Origin: Phanerodontia chrysosporium | Taxonomy: Eukaryota; Basidiomycota; Agaricomycetes; Polyporales; Phanerochaetaceae | NCBI GenBank assembly: GCA_001910725.1 | Contig: MJGA01000011.1 | Coordinates: forward strand, 558,001 to 622,000 | DNA length: 64,000 nt | Direction of reading: 5' to 3' | Part shown: positions 9,401 through 19,254 of the stretch, piece by piece | How positions within the stretch are numbered: the first letter of the stretch is position 1 | How the letters are laid out: every line of letters starts with the position of its first letter | Translations under genes and position numbers: made by a program | Notes under the pieces: generated by a model | The model's input: the letters and a program-made list of their open reading frames with translations, nothing else | The model's database searches: none | Told to the model about the DNA's origin: nothing

Positions 9401-10609
9401 AGGCAGGACGACTGGGCGTACCTTTTGCCCTCTGCCGAGTTTGCGTACAATAACCAGGCGCATGAAAGCACCAAGAACTCGCCATTCTTCGTCGAATATG
9501 GCCGTCATCCACGCATGTTCCCAGAGCAGGACCGTGTTACAAGGTTGTCAGAACTGGACGACTGGACGAAGCTTAGACAGGAGGCCCAAGATCAGGCGAA
9601 AGCCGCGCTCGTGCTGGCTGCAGAGCGAATGAAGTGGTACTACGACCAGGGTAAATCAGAACCCTTGTTCAAGGTCGGAGACCGTGTTTGGCTTGACGCA
9701 AAGGATCTGAACCTTCGGGTTCCCTCCAAGAAACTGGCACCAAAGCGAGTAGGCCCTTACGAGATCGTAGAGCAGCTGGGACCGGTCACCTTCAAGCTGA
9801 AGTTACCAGCCCATGTGAAGATTCACCCGGTCTTCCACGCAAGCAAGCTCACGAAGCACGTCGAGGATGAGGTTGCCAATCGCACGCGCAAACCCCTACC
9901 ACCCATTCGTGTGGGTGATGACGAGGAGTACGAGGTCGAGCAGATCGTAGATGCACAGCCAGACTCTAAAGGCCGTGTTATGTACCGAGTACGGTGGAGA
10001 GGCTACGATGAGCATAGCGACACATGGGAATACTTGCCCAATCTCAAGCACGCTATGGCGAAGGTCAAACAATTCCACAAGAAATACCCAGATGCGCCGA
10101 AGGCAATTTCCCTTCTGCAACGCCACCACGACGAGGAGGATGAGTTTTTCGTGCGCGAACTCGCGCTACTCCAATCTTGGGGAGCAGACGACCAGTTCGA
10201 GGTCGAGCTCATGAACAAGGACGCAAAACTCCCCTCACGTGGCTCGCCAGAAAGTGCAGGGTTGGATCTTTTCATCACGGAAGACCTTACGCTCAAGCCC
10301 CATGATCGCAAGCTAGCGTCAACGGGCCTTCGAATGTGTACTCCACCAGGTACCTACGCTCGAGTCGCACCACGGAGTGGCCTCAGCCTCAGAGGCATCG
10401 ACATAGGAGCAGGCGTTATTGACCGAGATTATCGAGGGGAGCTCAAAATTCTACTCATCAACAACTCGCCCGACACCTTTACTTTCCACAAGGGTGATCG
10501 TGTCGCTCAACTCGTGCTCGAAAGAATCTCCTACGCCGAACCAACTCCGGTTTCTCGCCTCGACTCAACCATTCGCAGCAGCGATGGTTTTGGCTCCACT
10601 GGTATTTAG
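6452..10609 (+). CDS. pol: Pol polyprotein with C-terminal dUTPase (copy II, intact)
   Basis: Counting from codon 6548, the 1353 residues hold: aspartic protease (VDSGAYAVF, about 37); reverse transcriptase with YLDDILIF (about 400); RNase H (DSSDFATGAVL, about 548; YEIYDKEMLAI); integrase zinc finger and DDE core (SCDMITDL, ISDRGTQF, DGQTERVNQ); GPY module; chromodomain (about 1126-1185); and a dUTPase from about 1222 to the end. The dUTPase has all five motifs: AGLDLF, PRSGLS, GVIDRDYRGE, GDRVAQLV and DGFGSTG. No internal stop or frameshift. It is likely processed by its own protease. A dUTPase at this position is uncommon in LTR elements; it would lower dUTP during cDNA synthesis. Confidence 0.93.
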   Translation, partial: GFSAGTDVESATSGPFLDFLYPPDSVECIRSVLESRKVSSLPSKSSFIVPVTLSQGKEIRVQTTALVDSGAYAVFISHRFVKKHKLKTNQLAREIRVYNADGSRNKCGSIEEYAWLDVAVGDHVSRQACLITDLGGKDMFLGFSYLKKHNPEIDWDKGEWKYSRCPDSCRFTSHKAQVAQAELEEPMDEDFEEEEEEPWLQWVDPSTPDGRVLALTCRKIAAMCSIRSLEGIEGWEQLVPAQYQDYGDVFSKRASERLPVRKPYDHAVEFIDGATLPRPARNYSLSPEERNSLDEWIQENLAKGYIRPSKSPLAAPVFFVKKKDGSLRLVQDYRKLNEVVKKDRFPIPKISDLIDRLSKASIYTKIDLRWGYNNVRIKEGDEWKLAFITPFGLYEPTVMFFGLSNAPATFQRMMNHILDDLIREGHVMVYLDDILIFTNDLDHHRRLVREVLQRLRDNDLFAKPEKCFFETDSIEYLGMIISKGSVQMDPSKVDGVLSWPIPKRVKDVQAFLGFANFYRRFIRDFGKIVRPLSELTRKGKEWEWGPEQQDAFDTLKRAFTTAPILKIPDDEHPFRLECDSSDFATGAVLEQLGEDGLWHPVAFYSKALGVHERNYEIYDKEMLAIIRALKEWRHHLEGHPLPFDIWSDHQNLTYFRKAQDLTRRQARWSLFLTRFHFKLEHKPGKTMKRADPMSRRPDHELGVDCDNREKVLLKPEYFAIRAMQPTHSSIVDDSKLLERIRKALLDDEVTKSYKDLMLKGPREFGKDLAEWHLEDGLLLHRGKVYVPKDDKIRADLLKLHHDFPGAGHPGRWKTLELLSRNYWWPGMSVYVKKYVAGCEVCQSHKNVNQKPAGLLQPNEVPSEPWEIISCDMITDLPESDGYNAIFVVVCRLTKRAHFLPITKEFSAKDLGNLLYERVWPLHGLPRQIISDRGTQFAAKLFQEWCRLLGIKSAMTTAFHPQADGQTERVNQSLEQYLRCYTSFRQDDWAYLLPSAEFAYNNQAHESTKNSPFFVEYGRHPRMFPEQDRVTRLSELDDWTKLRQEAQDQAKAALVLAAERMKWYYDQGKSEPLFKVGDRVWLDAKDLNLRVPSKKLAPKRVGPYEIVEQLGPVTFKLKLPAHVKIHPVFHASKLTKHVEDEVANRTRKPLPPIRVGDDEEYEVEQIVDAQPDSKGRVMYRVRWRGYDEHSDTWEYLPNLKHAMAKVKQFHKKYPDAPKAISLLQRHHDEEDEFFVRELALLQSWGADDQFEVELMNKDAKLPSRGSPESAGLDLFITEDLTLKPHDRKLASTGLRMCTPPGTYARVAPRSGLSLRGIDIGAGVIDRDYRGELKILLINNSPDTFTFHKGDRVAQLVLERISYAEPTPVSRLDSTIRSSDGFGSTGI

Positions 10610-10631
10610 GCTTCACCAGGAGGTTCAGCTA

Positions 10632-10644
10632 GAATTGGGGGTAA
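10632..10644 (+). other. Polypurine tract of copy II
   Basis: GAATTGGGGGTAA directly precedes the 3' LTR and is the expected plus-strand primer site. Copy I has the same tract at about 2020-2032; copy III has one G fewer at about 19243-19254. Confidence 0.7.
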
Positions 10645-11244
10645 TGTCACAGTTTTTCGTCTTAACCCTTAGGGTTAGGGGCAGCAGGTGACAGAAGCGA
10701 TTACTCCGAACTGTGACATGCAGAAGCGCTGGAGTGACAGCCCTAGGCTCGGGGCTGGTCACGTGATACGGCGGTCACGTGATGCGCACACGTGCGGTAT
10801 CCCAGGGTCACATGGTCGAAGGTCTAGAAGCAGGCAAGGGTCTGGAAGCGCCGAGACACTCCGGAATGGACTAGAAAGCCCTGGAGGTCTCTGGACAGGT
10901 CCGGACAGTGCTGGAACGTTCTGGAGGTTTCTGGGACATCGTAGGAACATTTAGGAACGTGTAGGAGAATGTAGGAATGCCTGTAGGGCACTAGCCAATA
11001 GCGTAGTAGGTATTAGATAGCTAGGACCCTGAACACCGGTCCCTGGGGACCTGGTGCACATGTATATAAACCCTGAGGGCTGGGGGTGCCTCCCCAGCTT
11101 CAATCTCATCGCATCTCACCTCTCTAGCCTCTATACCTCGTCTTCAAGCCTGGCTACACCCTTTGTAGTCCAAGTAAACCTTTGCCAGTGAGTATTGCTG
11201 GTTGGTTTGGTGTATAGGCGCTAGGGCAGCGCATTTTTGTGATA
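10645..11244 (+). mobile_element. 3' LTR of copy II (600 bp)
   Basis: TGTCAC...GTGATA ends, followed by TCCCA and the second 513 bp host fragment. Polyadenylation would occur within this LTR. Confidence 0.92.
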
Positions 11245-11757
11245 TCCCAGCGGTGGACCCGTCACGGGCTCCAAGGAGGAGGTCGTTCGAGCGTTGGTCT
11301 GACGAAAGTGAAGCCACTGCGACCTCGCGCTCGCGGTGCTCGCGGTGGTGCGCAACGGGCACCTCTTGCAGCTTACCCTGCGCCATTGCTAATTCGATGC
11401 CATCTACGGAGCGTAACCTGCGTGCCGTGTTATCCCACGACGTGGTGGACTTGACATCCGTCGCCGCGAGCTCGCGTTGTGACTTGGCAAGCTCCGCTGA
11501 AGCCTCGGCGATTTCTGAGTCCCGGATAGCGCGGATGCGGGCAACCTCAGCAACTTTTGCGAGGACAACGTCCAGCTTGCGTTGTGCCTCGTTGAGGGTA
11601 GTCCGACCAGCAAGCTCGGCCTCCAGTGCGTCGATGTGCACCTGCTCCTGAGCGATCTCCTGCAGGAGCTCGTCCGCGAGCGCGTCGTTGGCGCGCTGCT
11701 CCGCCTGGTACGCGGCGACGTCCTGCCCGTGTTGGCGGCGCGCCTGTTCATGCGCGG
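11245..11757 (-). pseudogene. Orphan exon fragment of coiled-coil gene A (copy 2)
   Basis: Same 513 bp as 2633-3145. This is the copy that adjoins the element interrupting gene A. If the element at 11758-19854 and one CGCGG are removed, the minus-strand frame reads straight from exon 3 (...KVQAA at 19855) into this fragment (HEQARRQ...), as in the paralogue (KVQAAHEQERRQ). Its distal end is cut at TCCCA by the other insertion, so the last part of gene A lies outside the window or is lost. Confidence 0.88.
11753..11757. other. 5 bp target site duplication (left) of copy III
   Basis: CGCGG here and CGCGG at 19855-19859 flank the element, the 5 bp duplication typical of Ty3/gypsy integrases. 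Confidence 0.85.
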
Positions 11758-12357
11758 TGTCACAGTTTTTCGTCTTAACCCTTAGGGTTAGGGGCAGCAG
11801 GTGACAGAAGCGATTACTCCGAACTGTGACATGCAGAAGCGCTGGAGTGACAGCCCTAGGCTCGGGGCTGGTCACGTGATACGGCGGTCACGTGATGCGC
11901 ACACGTGCGGTATCCCAGGGTCACATGGTCGAAGGTCTAGAAGCAGGCAAGGGTCTGGAAGCGCCGAGACACTCCGGAATGGACTAGAAAGCCCTGGAGG
12001 TCTCTGGACAGGTCCGGACAGTGCTGGAACGTTCTGGAGGTTTCTGGGACATCGTAGGAACATTTAGGAACGTGTAGGAGAATGTAGGAATGCCTGTAGG
12101 GCACTAGCCAATAGCGTAGTAGGTATTAGATAGCTAGGACCCTGAACACCGGTCCCTGGGGACCTGGTGCACATGTATATAAACCCTGAGGGCTGGGGGT
12201 GCCTCCCCAGCTTCAATCTCATCGCATCTCACCTCTCTAGCCTCTATACCTCGTCTTCAAGCCTGGCTACACCCTTTGTAGTCCAAGTAAACCTTTGCCA
12301 GTGAGTATTGCTGGTTGGTTTGGTGTATAGGCGCTAGGGCAGCGCATTTTTGTGATA
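11758..12357 (+). mobile_element. 5' LTR of copy III (600 bp)
   Basis: TGTCAC...GTGATA ends, same as the other LTRs. The primer site at 12360-12370 and the complementary RNA start at 12209-12219 are both present. Confidence 0.92.
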
Positions 12358-12662
12358 GAAGATTGAAGCTAGCCAACCTACTCCACCTTTGGTGGCCTAG
12401 GTTATTGCTTTGGGTTCTGGGGCTTGTTTGAACAAGTGCTTTTGCGCTTTGTTCAGTTTTCTGCCGATCCACAGGCGTAAGTGGGCACTATAGTACCTTT
12501 TTAGGTACAGACAGGGGAACGTGGTGTAACCCACCTCAGAGGGCTTTGCCTGCGGACGAGTAACCCCTGTTGTAGTGCTGGACTAAGGGTGTAATACCCT
12601 GTCCAACCAGTTTTAGCTGCGTGGCGTGGAAACCCGCAGTAATACCCCTTTCTCTTCGTTGA

Positions 12663-13478
12663 GGGTTGGCTGGCAGGAAAGCCTTGCGCTTTGCCTGTGT
12701 GGAGAAGTTTTCTGGCTTGTGTACACAGGCTGACCCGTGTTTACTAGTGCCTAAAGCTGCTAGGAACCGTTTTGTCCTTGCTAAGGACGAGAGCTCTGGC
12801 AAACCCTTGCTTGAGCGCATCAAGATCTCGAACCTTCACCGCTTCAAAGACGTTGGGAAGCCGCGCCCTGCGTACAAACCTCGCACTACACCCTACACCC
12901 CTGTCCCTGGTCGTCGTGAAAGGCTTGCTCGTGAAGCAGACTTGAACGACTTCAAGCACCAGCTTCAGCTCGAAGACTATCGCAACGAACAGCGCAAGCG
13001 CCGCCTACTCGATCGCATCGCGAACTCCCCTCCCCCTCTACCCCTCATCGAACGTATTGAACCTCCCCCTACTCCCCCTATCGAAGTCAAACCCATTCCC
13101 AAAGACCTTCGCTTTCACACCAACACTCAGGTCCATCAGCTGCGCGACTACGGACGAAAGTTCAACGGCGCCCTTAACCACTTGGGTCCGTTCTTTCAGA
13201 AGCTAGACGAGCAGCGTTTTCGAGTTGGGTTGACTGAACACGAGCTCTACACCTTGGGCTTGTTCAAGGAGAGGTTCGACAACATTCGCAAACACCTTCA
13301 GACCATCGTCGAGACGAAGGAGTACACCACGAGGGAGTGGAAGAAGATTTCGAGGGATTTGAAGAAGGCAGGCGCACATAGCTTCGCTGAGCTTAAGCCA
13401 CGCTTCGCTGAGCATTGCAGGGAGCTGATTCAGGAGTTGGGTGAAGATTGGTTGTTTTTGGAGAAGAACCTCGATTAG
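12663..13478 (+). CDS. ORF0 of copy III, ATG-free
   Basis: Same 270-codon frame as 4051-4866, again with no ATG before the gag start at 13508. Conservation of the open frame between two copies is weak support for function because the copies are so young; the complete lack of ATG is the informative feature. Function unknown. Confidence 0.5.
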   Translation, partial: GLAGRKALRFACVEKFSGLCTQADPCLLVPKAARNRFVLAKDESSGKPLLERIKISNLHRFKDVGKPRPAYKPRTTPYTPVPGRRERLAREADLNDFKHQLQLEDYRNEQRKRRLLDRIANSPPPLPLIERIEPPPTPPIEVKPIPKDLRFHTNTQVHQLRDYGRKFNGALNHLGPFFQKLDEQRFRVGLTEHELYTLGLFKERFDNIRKHLQTIVETKEYTTREWKKISRDLKKAGAHSFAELKPRFAEHCRELIQELGEDWLFLEKNLD

Positions 13479-13507
13479 TTTTTGTATCTGCGCATTTTTG
13501 AATCAAG

Positions 13508-15088
13508 ATGTCGCTCAATTCAAATCCTGTTGACTTTGGTTTGCGTTCTGCTGCGAGTTCAAGTGGTATGGACCCTTGGGGAGCGTTAGAACTCGGCTCT
13601 ATGGCTGAGGGAGGCCCTACCCCAGTTTTGGCCGCTGCGCCGCTTTCGACCTCTTACGAAGAGTACAGCCAGTCATGGGTACAAGCCGCTCAGGAAGGAC
13701 TGACTCCTGGCGACTTCAAGGCCCTCGTTGACAGCCTGGGTAACTGGGTAAAGGCTGAGATAGCTCAAGTAAGGTCGGAAATGGGTTCAGAAGTCCTTCG
13801 CTTGAAGGAAGCCCTTCGCAAACGCAAAACTGAGGCCAAGACACTTCAGGAGCAGATAGACACTCTTGAGCAGACTAGACAGCACTTGTCTGCGCAGATA
13901 GCAGAGGCTCAGAACCAAAATCGCGTTTTGCAGAACGCTATGCAGGTGCTGAAGCAGGAGAACGAGAGCTTGAAAGTGTTGGTTCAGCAAGGCACTAGTG
14001 GAGGCAACGTTGGGTTGTCTCAGTCTTTGTTCCCTACCATGAAGGAGCCTGACACCTTTAATGGTGATAAGGCTAGTAAGCTGGATGACTGGCTCGAGTC
14101 GATGGCACTCTGGTTGCGCCACCGTGGCGTAATGGACGACGAAAAGAAGATAGAGACGGCGATGACTTACCTGCGAGGTTCAGCAAAGAAGGTCATGCAA
14201 GAGTACTTCGACAAGGTGGCAGACTCAAAGCCCCTTGGTACTTGGACCAACTTTGTGAACGAACTCCAGAAAGGATTCCAACAGACCGACAAGAAGGACA
14301 GGGCAAGGGCAGAGTTTGAGCAGCTTGTCAGCAAGAAAGGAACGAACGAGAAGACTTTCAATGAGTTTGCTGCTCGTTTCCGTTCGCTGGCTCGCCAAAC
14401 TGGCTTCTCCAACGAGGAACTGTTGGTCAAAGCCTATGCCCATACCCCTCGTGCCGCCGCCGATGTACTGGCAGCCCGTGGTCGTGCTCAGTGGGCTACG
14501 ACCTGGGATGGTTGGTTGAAGGATGTTCAGGAGATTCTGCAGGATCAACGTCTCTTGACGGGCACCGTACTCTCTGGACAGCCTCAGTCGTCGAAAGACC
14601 CTGACGCTATGGATGTCGACGCCTTGAAGAAGGGCTCAGCCCAGGGTAAAGGCAAGACAGCCAAAGTTCAGAAGGTTGCCATGTCGTTCGAGGAGGCGAA
14701 GAAGAAAGGCTGCTGCGCTCAGTGTGGAGGCAAAGGCCACATCGCCAAGGAGTGTCCATCGAAGAAGAACAACTCAGGTTCTTCGACGTCGTCGAGTAAA
14801 ACCACCAATGCACCGGTGGCCAGTTCGTCAAAGGCTTCGCCTTCAAAGGGAAAGGAGAAGGATAAGGGCTCTCGCCACACGAAGAACAGCGTGCGCGAGG
14901 TGTACGCCAGTGACTCGGAGAGATTCCAGGAGGTAGCCTCTGACGAGGAATCGAGCTCAGATAGCTCAGAAGAAGAAGATACCCCCAAGACCAAGCACAA
15001 GAAGAAGTCGTCTTCGAAGGAGAAGGCGCAGAAGATTAACCGCGTGGTATTCTCAGACGATGAGGATTTTCTGCAGGGACCGATGTAG
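13508..15088 (+). CDS. gag: Gag protein (copy III)
   Basis: 526 residues, same domains as the copy II Gag: coiled coil, Gag core and one CCHC knuckle. One visible substitution, Pro for Ser, lies in the serine/lysine-rich tail near 14838. The frame is intact. Confidence 0.92.
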   Translation: MSLNSNPVDFGLRSAASSSGMDPWGALELGSMAEGGPTPVLAAAPLSTSYEEYSQSWVQAAQEGLTPGDFKALVDSLGNWVKAEIAQVRSEMGSEVLRLKEALRKRKTEAKTLQEQIDTLEQTRQHLSAQIAEAQNQNRVLQNAMQVLKQENESLKVLVQQGTSGGNVGLSQSLFPTMKEPDTFNGDKASKLDDWLESMALWLRHRGVMDDEKKIETAMTYLRGSAKKVMQEYFDKVADSKPLGTWTNFVNELQKGFQQTDKKDRARAEFEQLVSKKGTNEKTFNEFAARFRSLARQTGFSNEELLVKAYAHTPRAAADVLAARGRAQWATTWDGWLKDVQEILQDQRLLTGTVLSGQPQSSKDPDAMDVDALKKGSAQGKGKTAKVQKVAMSFEEAKKKGCCAQCGGKGHIAKECPSKKNNSGSSTSSSKTTNAPVASSSKASPSKGKEKDKGSRHTKNSVREVYASDSERFQEVASDEESSSDSSEEEDTPKTKHKKKSSSKEKAQKINRVVFSDDEDFLQGPM

Positions 15089-18000
15089 AGTCTGCGACAT
15101 CTGGTCCGTTTTTAGATTTCCTTTACCCTCCCGACTCAGTAGAATGTATTAGATCAGTTTTGGAATCGAGAAAAGTCTCTAGTTTACCCTCTAAATCGAG
15201 CTTTATCGTTCCAGTAACTTTGAGTCAGGGTAAGGAAATCAGAGTGCAGACTACCGCGCTGGTTGATTCAGGGGCCTATGCTGTGTTCATTAGCCATCGC
15301 TTCGTCAAGAAGCATAAGCTGAAGACGAACCAGCTGGCCAGGGAGATACGCGTTTACAACGCAGATGGCTCCAGGAACAAGTGTGGCAGTATTGAGGAGT
15401 ACGCTTGGCTCGACGTAGCCGTAGGGGACCATGTCTCCAGACAAGCATGCCTCATTACAGATCTGGGTGGAAAGGACATGTTCCTCGGCTTTAGCTACTT
15501 GAAGAAGCATAATCCCGAGATAGATTGGGATAAGGGCGAGTGGAAGTACTCCAGATGCCCAGATTCTTGTCGCTTTACCAGCCACAAGGCTCAAGTAGCG
15601 CAAGCAGAGCTCGAAGAACCTATGGATGAGGACTTCGAGGAGGAAGAAGAGGAGCCTTGGCTCCAGTGGGTCGACCCTTCCACCCCAGATGGCCGCGTTT
15701 TGGCATTAACTTGCCGGAAGATCGCAGCGATGTGCAGTATTCGTTCGCTGGAGGGAATCGAGGGCTGGGAGCAGCTTGTCCCTGCACAGTATCAAGACTA
15801 TGGGGACGTGTTTTCGAAGCGTGCAAGCGAACGGTTACCCGTACGAAAGCCTTACGACCACGCTGTCGAGTTTATCGACGGAGCTACCCTACCTCGACCA
15901 GCTCGTAATTACTCGCTGTCGCCAGAAGAGAGGAATTCTCTGGACGAGTGGATTCAGGAGAATCTCGCCAAGGGATACATCAGACCAAGTAAATCCCCGC
16001 TGGCAGCACCAGTCTTTTTCGTGAAGAAGAAGGACGGTTCATTGCGCTTGGTGCAGGACTACAGAAAGCTGAACGAAGTCGTTAAGAAAGACCGCTTCCC
16101 TATACCCAAGATCTCAGACCTTATAGATCGACTATCTAAGGCTAGTATATACACCAAGATTGACCTTAGATGGGGTATAACAACGTCAGAATCAAGGAAG
16201 GAGACGAGTGGAAGCTGGCCTTCATCACACCTTTCGGTTTATACGAACCTACAGTGATGTTCTTCGGCCTCAGCAATGCACCAGCAACCTTTCAGCGCAT
16301 GATGAACCATATTCTCGACGATCTGATTCGAGAAGGGCATGTCATGGTCTACCTAGACGACATTCTCATCTTCACGAATGACTTGGACCACCATCGGCGA
16401 TTAGTTCGCGAGGTATTGCAGCGGCTACGCGACAATGACCTGTTCGCTAAGCCAGAAAAATGCTTCTTCGAGACGGATAGCATTGAATACCTCGGAATGA
16501 TCATCAGCAAGGGGTCGGTTCAGATGGATCCATCGAAGGTAGATGGCGTTTTATCTTGGCCCATACCCAAAAGGGTCAAAGATGTCCAGGCTTTCCTGGG
16601 TTTTGCTAACTTCTACCGACGGTTTATTCGAGACTTTGGCAAGATTGTTCGCCCATTGTCAGAGCTTACCCGCAAAGGCAAAGAGTGGGAATGGGGGCCT
16701 GAGCAGCAGGATGCCTTCGATACACTCAAAAGAGCGTTCACTACTGCGCCTATTCTCAAGATTCCAGACGACGAGCACCCTTTTAGGCTCGAATGCGATT
16801 CGTCAGACTTTGCTACGGGGGCTGTACTTGAGCAACTGGGCGAGGATGGCCTTTGGCACCCTGTCGCGTTTTACTCCAAGGCGCTAGGCGTACATGAGCG
16901 CAACTACGAGATATACGACAAGGAGATGCTAGCCATCATCCGCGCATTGAAGGAATGGCGCCACCACTTGGAGGGACACCCTCTACCATTCGACATATGG
17001 TCAGATCACCAGAATTTGACCTATTTCCGCAAGGCGCAAGACTTGACGCGACGCCAAGCACGTTGGAGTCTTTTCCTCACACGTTTCCACTTCAAGTTGG
17101 AGCACAAGCCTGGAAAGACGATGAAGCGGGCTGATCCAATGTCCAGGAGGCCAGATCATGAATTGGGGGTGGATTGCGACAATCGTGAAAAAGTCCTTTT
17201 GAAGCCAGAATATTTCGCGATTCGAGCCATGCAACCAACCCATTCATCGATAGTGGACGATAGCAAACTGCTAGAAAGGATCAGAAAAGCCCTGCTGGAC
17301 GACGAAGTCACCAAGTCGTACAAAGACCTGATGTTGAAAGGACCAAGAGAGTTCGGGAAGGACTTAGCGGAATGGCACCTCGAGGACGGGCTACTACTGC
17401 ACCGAGGCAAGGTGTATGTGCCCAAGGACGACAAGATTAGGGCGGATCTACTCAAGTTACACCACGACTTCCCTGGGGCTGGACACCCTGGACGATGGAA
17501 GACGTTGGAGTTGCTGTCGCGCAACTACTGGTGGCCAGGAATGTCGGTTTACGTCAAGAAGTACGTCGCAGGCTGCGAAGTCTGCCAGTCGCATAAAAAC
17601 GTCAACCAGAAGCCTGCTGGCCTGCTACAACCGAACGAGGTTCCGTCGGAACCCTGGGAGATAATCTCATGCGATATGATCACGGACTTGCCTGAGTCGG
17701 ACGGTTACAACGCTATCTTCGTAGTCGTTTGCCGCTTAACCAAGCGAGCACATTTCCTCCCCATCACCAAGGAGTTTTCAGCCAAGGATCTGGGAAATTT
17801 GCTCTATGAGCGTGTTTGGCCTTTGCACGGCCTACCCAGACAGATCATTTCGGATAGAGGAACGCAGTTCGCCGCGAAACTCTTCCAGGAATGGTGCAGA
17901 CTCCTGGGGATCAAGTCAGCAATGACTACAGCGTTTCACCCTCAGGCAGACGGTCAGACTGAGCGAGTTAATCAGTCATTGGAGCAATATCTGCGCTGCT

Positions 18001-19220
18001 ACACAAGCTTCAGGCAGGACGACTGGGCGTACCTTTTGCCCTCTGCCGAGTTTGCGTACAACAACCAGGCGCATGAAAGCACCAAGAACTCGCCATTCTT
18101 CGTCGAATATGGCCGTCATCCACGCATGTTCCCAGAGCAGGACCGTGTTACAAGGTTGTCAGAACTGGACGACTGGACGAAGCTTAGACAGGAGGCCCAA
18201 GATCAGGCGAAAGCCGCGCTCATGCTGGCTGCAGAGCGAATGAAGTGGTACTACGACCAGGGTAAATCAGAACCCTTGTTCAAGGTCGGAGACCGTGTTT
18301 GGCTTGACGCAAAGGATCTGAACCTTCGGGTTCCCTCCAAGAAACTGGCACCAAAGCGAGTAGGCCCTTACGAGATCGTAGAGCAGCTGGGACCGGTCAC
18401 CTTCAAGCTGAAGTTACCAGCCCATGTGAAGATTCACCCGGTCTTCCACGCAAGCAAGCTCACGAAGCACGTCGAGGATGAGGTTGCCAATCGCACGCGC
18501 AAACCCCTACCACCCATTCGTGTGGGTGATGACGAGGAGTACGAGGTCGAGCAGATCGTAGATGCACAGCCAGACTCTAAAGGCCGTGTTATGTACCGAG
18601 TACGGTGGAGAGGCTACGATGAGCATAGCGACACATGGGAATACTTGCCCAATCTCAAGCACGCTATGGCGAAGGTCAAACAATTCCACAGGAAATACCC
18701 AGATGCGCCGAAGGCAATTTCCCTTCTGCAACGCCACCACGACGAGGAGGATGAGTTTTTCGTGCGCGAACTCGCGCTACTCCAATCTTGGGGAGCAGAC
18801 GACCAGTTCGAGGTCGAGCTCATGAACAAGGACGCAAAACTCCCCTCACGTGGCTCGCCAGAAAGTGCAGGGTTGGATCTTTTCATCACGGAAGACCTTA
18901 CGCTCAAGCCCCATGATCGCAAGCTAGCGTCAACGGGCCTTCGAATGTGTACTCCACCAGGTACCTACGCTCGAGTCGCACCACGGAGTGGCCTCAGCCT
19001 CAGAGGCATCGACATAGGAGCAGGCGTTATTGACCGAGATTATCGAGGGGAGCTCAAAATTCTACTCATCAACAACTCGCCCGACACCTTTACTTTCCAC
19101 AAGGGTGATCGTGTCGCTCAACTCGTACTCGAAAGAATCTCCTACGCCGAACCAACTCCGGTTTCTCGCCTCGACTCAACCATTCGCAGCAGCGATGGTT
19201 TTGGCTCCACTGGTATTTAG
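15064..19220 (+). pseudogene. pol: Pol of copy III, frameshifted in reverse transcriptase
   Basis: The frame runs from the gag overlap to a stop at 16257 and resumes in another frame (about 16170-19220) to the normal dUTPase end. The cause is one missing G in the run at 16171-16174 (ATGGGGT here, ATGGGGGT in copy II at about 7559), in the RT segment IDLRWGYNN. The rest, including protease, YLDD box, RNase H, integrase, chromodomain and dUTPase, is intact. Private substitutions lie near 17947, 17959, 18061, 18222 and 18690. As written, this copy cannot make full Pol. Since G-run shortening recurs elsewhere in the window, the break may be artificial. Confidence 0.85.
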
Positions 19221-19254
19221 GCTTCACCAGGAGGTTCAGCTAGAATTGGGGTAA

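Larger units (their letters stand above)
3146..11244 (+). mobile_element. Complete Ty3/gypsy chromovirus, copy II (8099 bp)
   Basis: Two 600 bp LTRs (3146-3745 and 10645-11244) flank an internal region with ORF0, gag and pol. Pol order PR-RT-RH-IN-chromodomain makes it a Ty3/gypsy chromovirus. The primer site is complementary to the predicted 5' end of its own RNA, the Tf1/sushi type of self-priming. All reading frames are intact, so this copy could be active. The flanks do not match: CGCGG on the left and TCCCA on the right, as expected for a recombinant between two insertions rather than a simple insertion. Confidence 0.93.
1..19254 (+). repeat. Direct tandem array of one LTR retrotransposon, period 8612 bp
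   Basis: Position 1 matches 8613, the LTR at 2033 matches 10645 and the LTR at 3146 matches 11758, so the unit of internal region, LTR, 513 bp host fragment and LTR repeats every 8612 bp. A third internal copy (12358-19254) is one base shorter in its pol gene and one base shorter in its polypurine tract. The five LTRs look identical in the stretches compared, so the array is young. The host fragment inside the unit shows that this is a duplication of a locus, not simple serial insertion. Confidence 0.93.
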
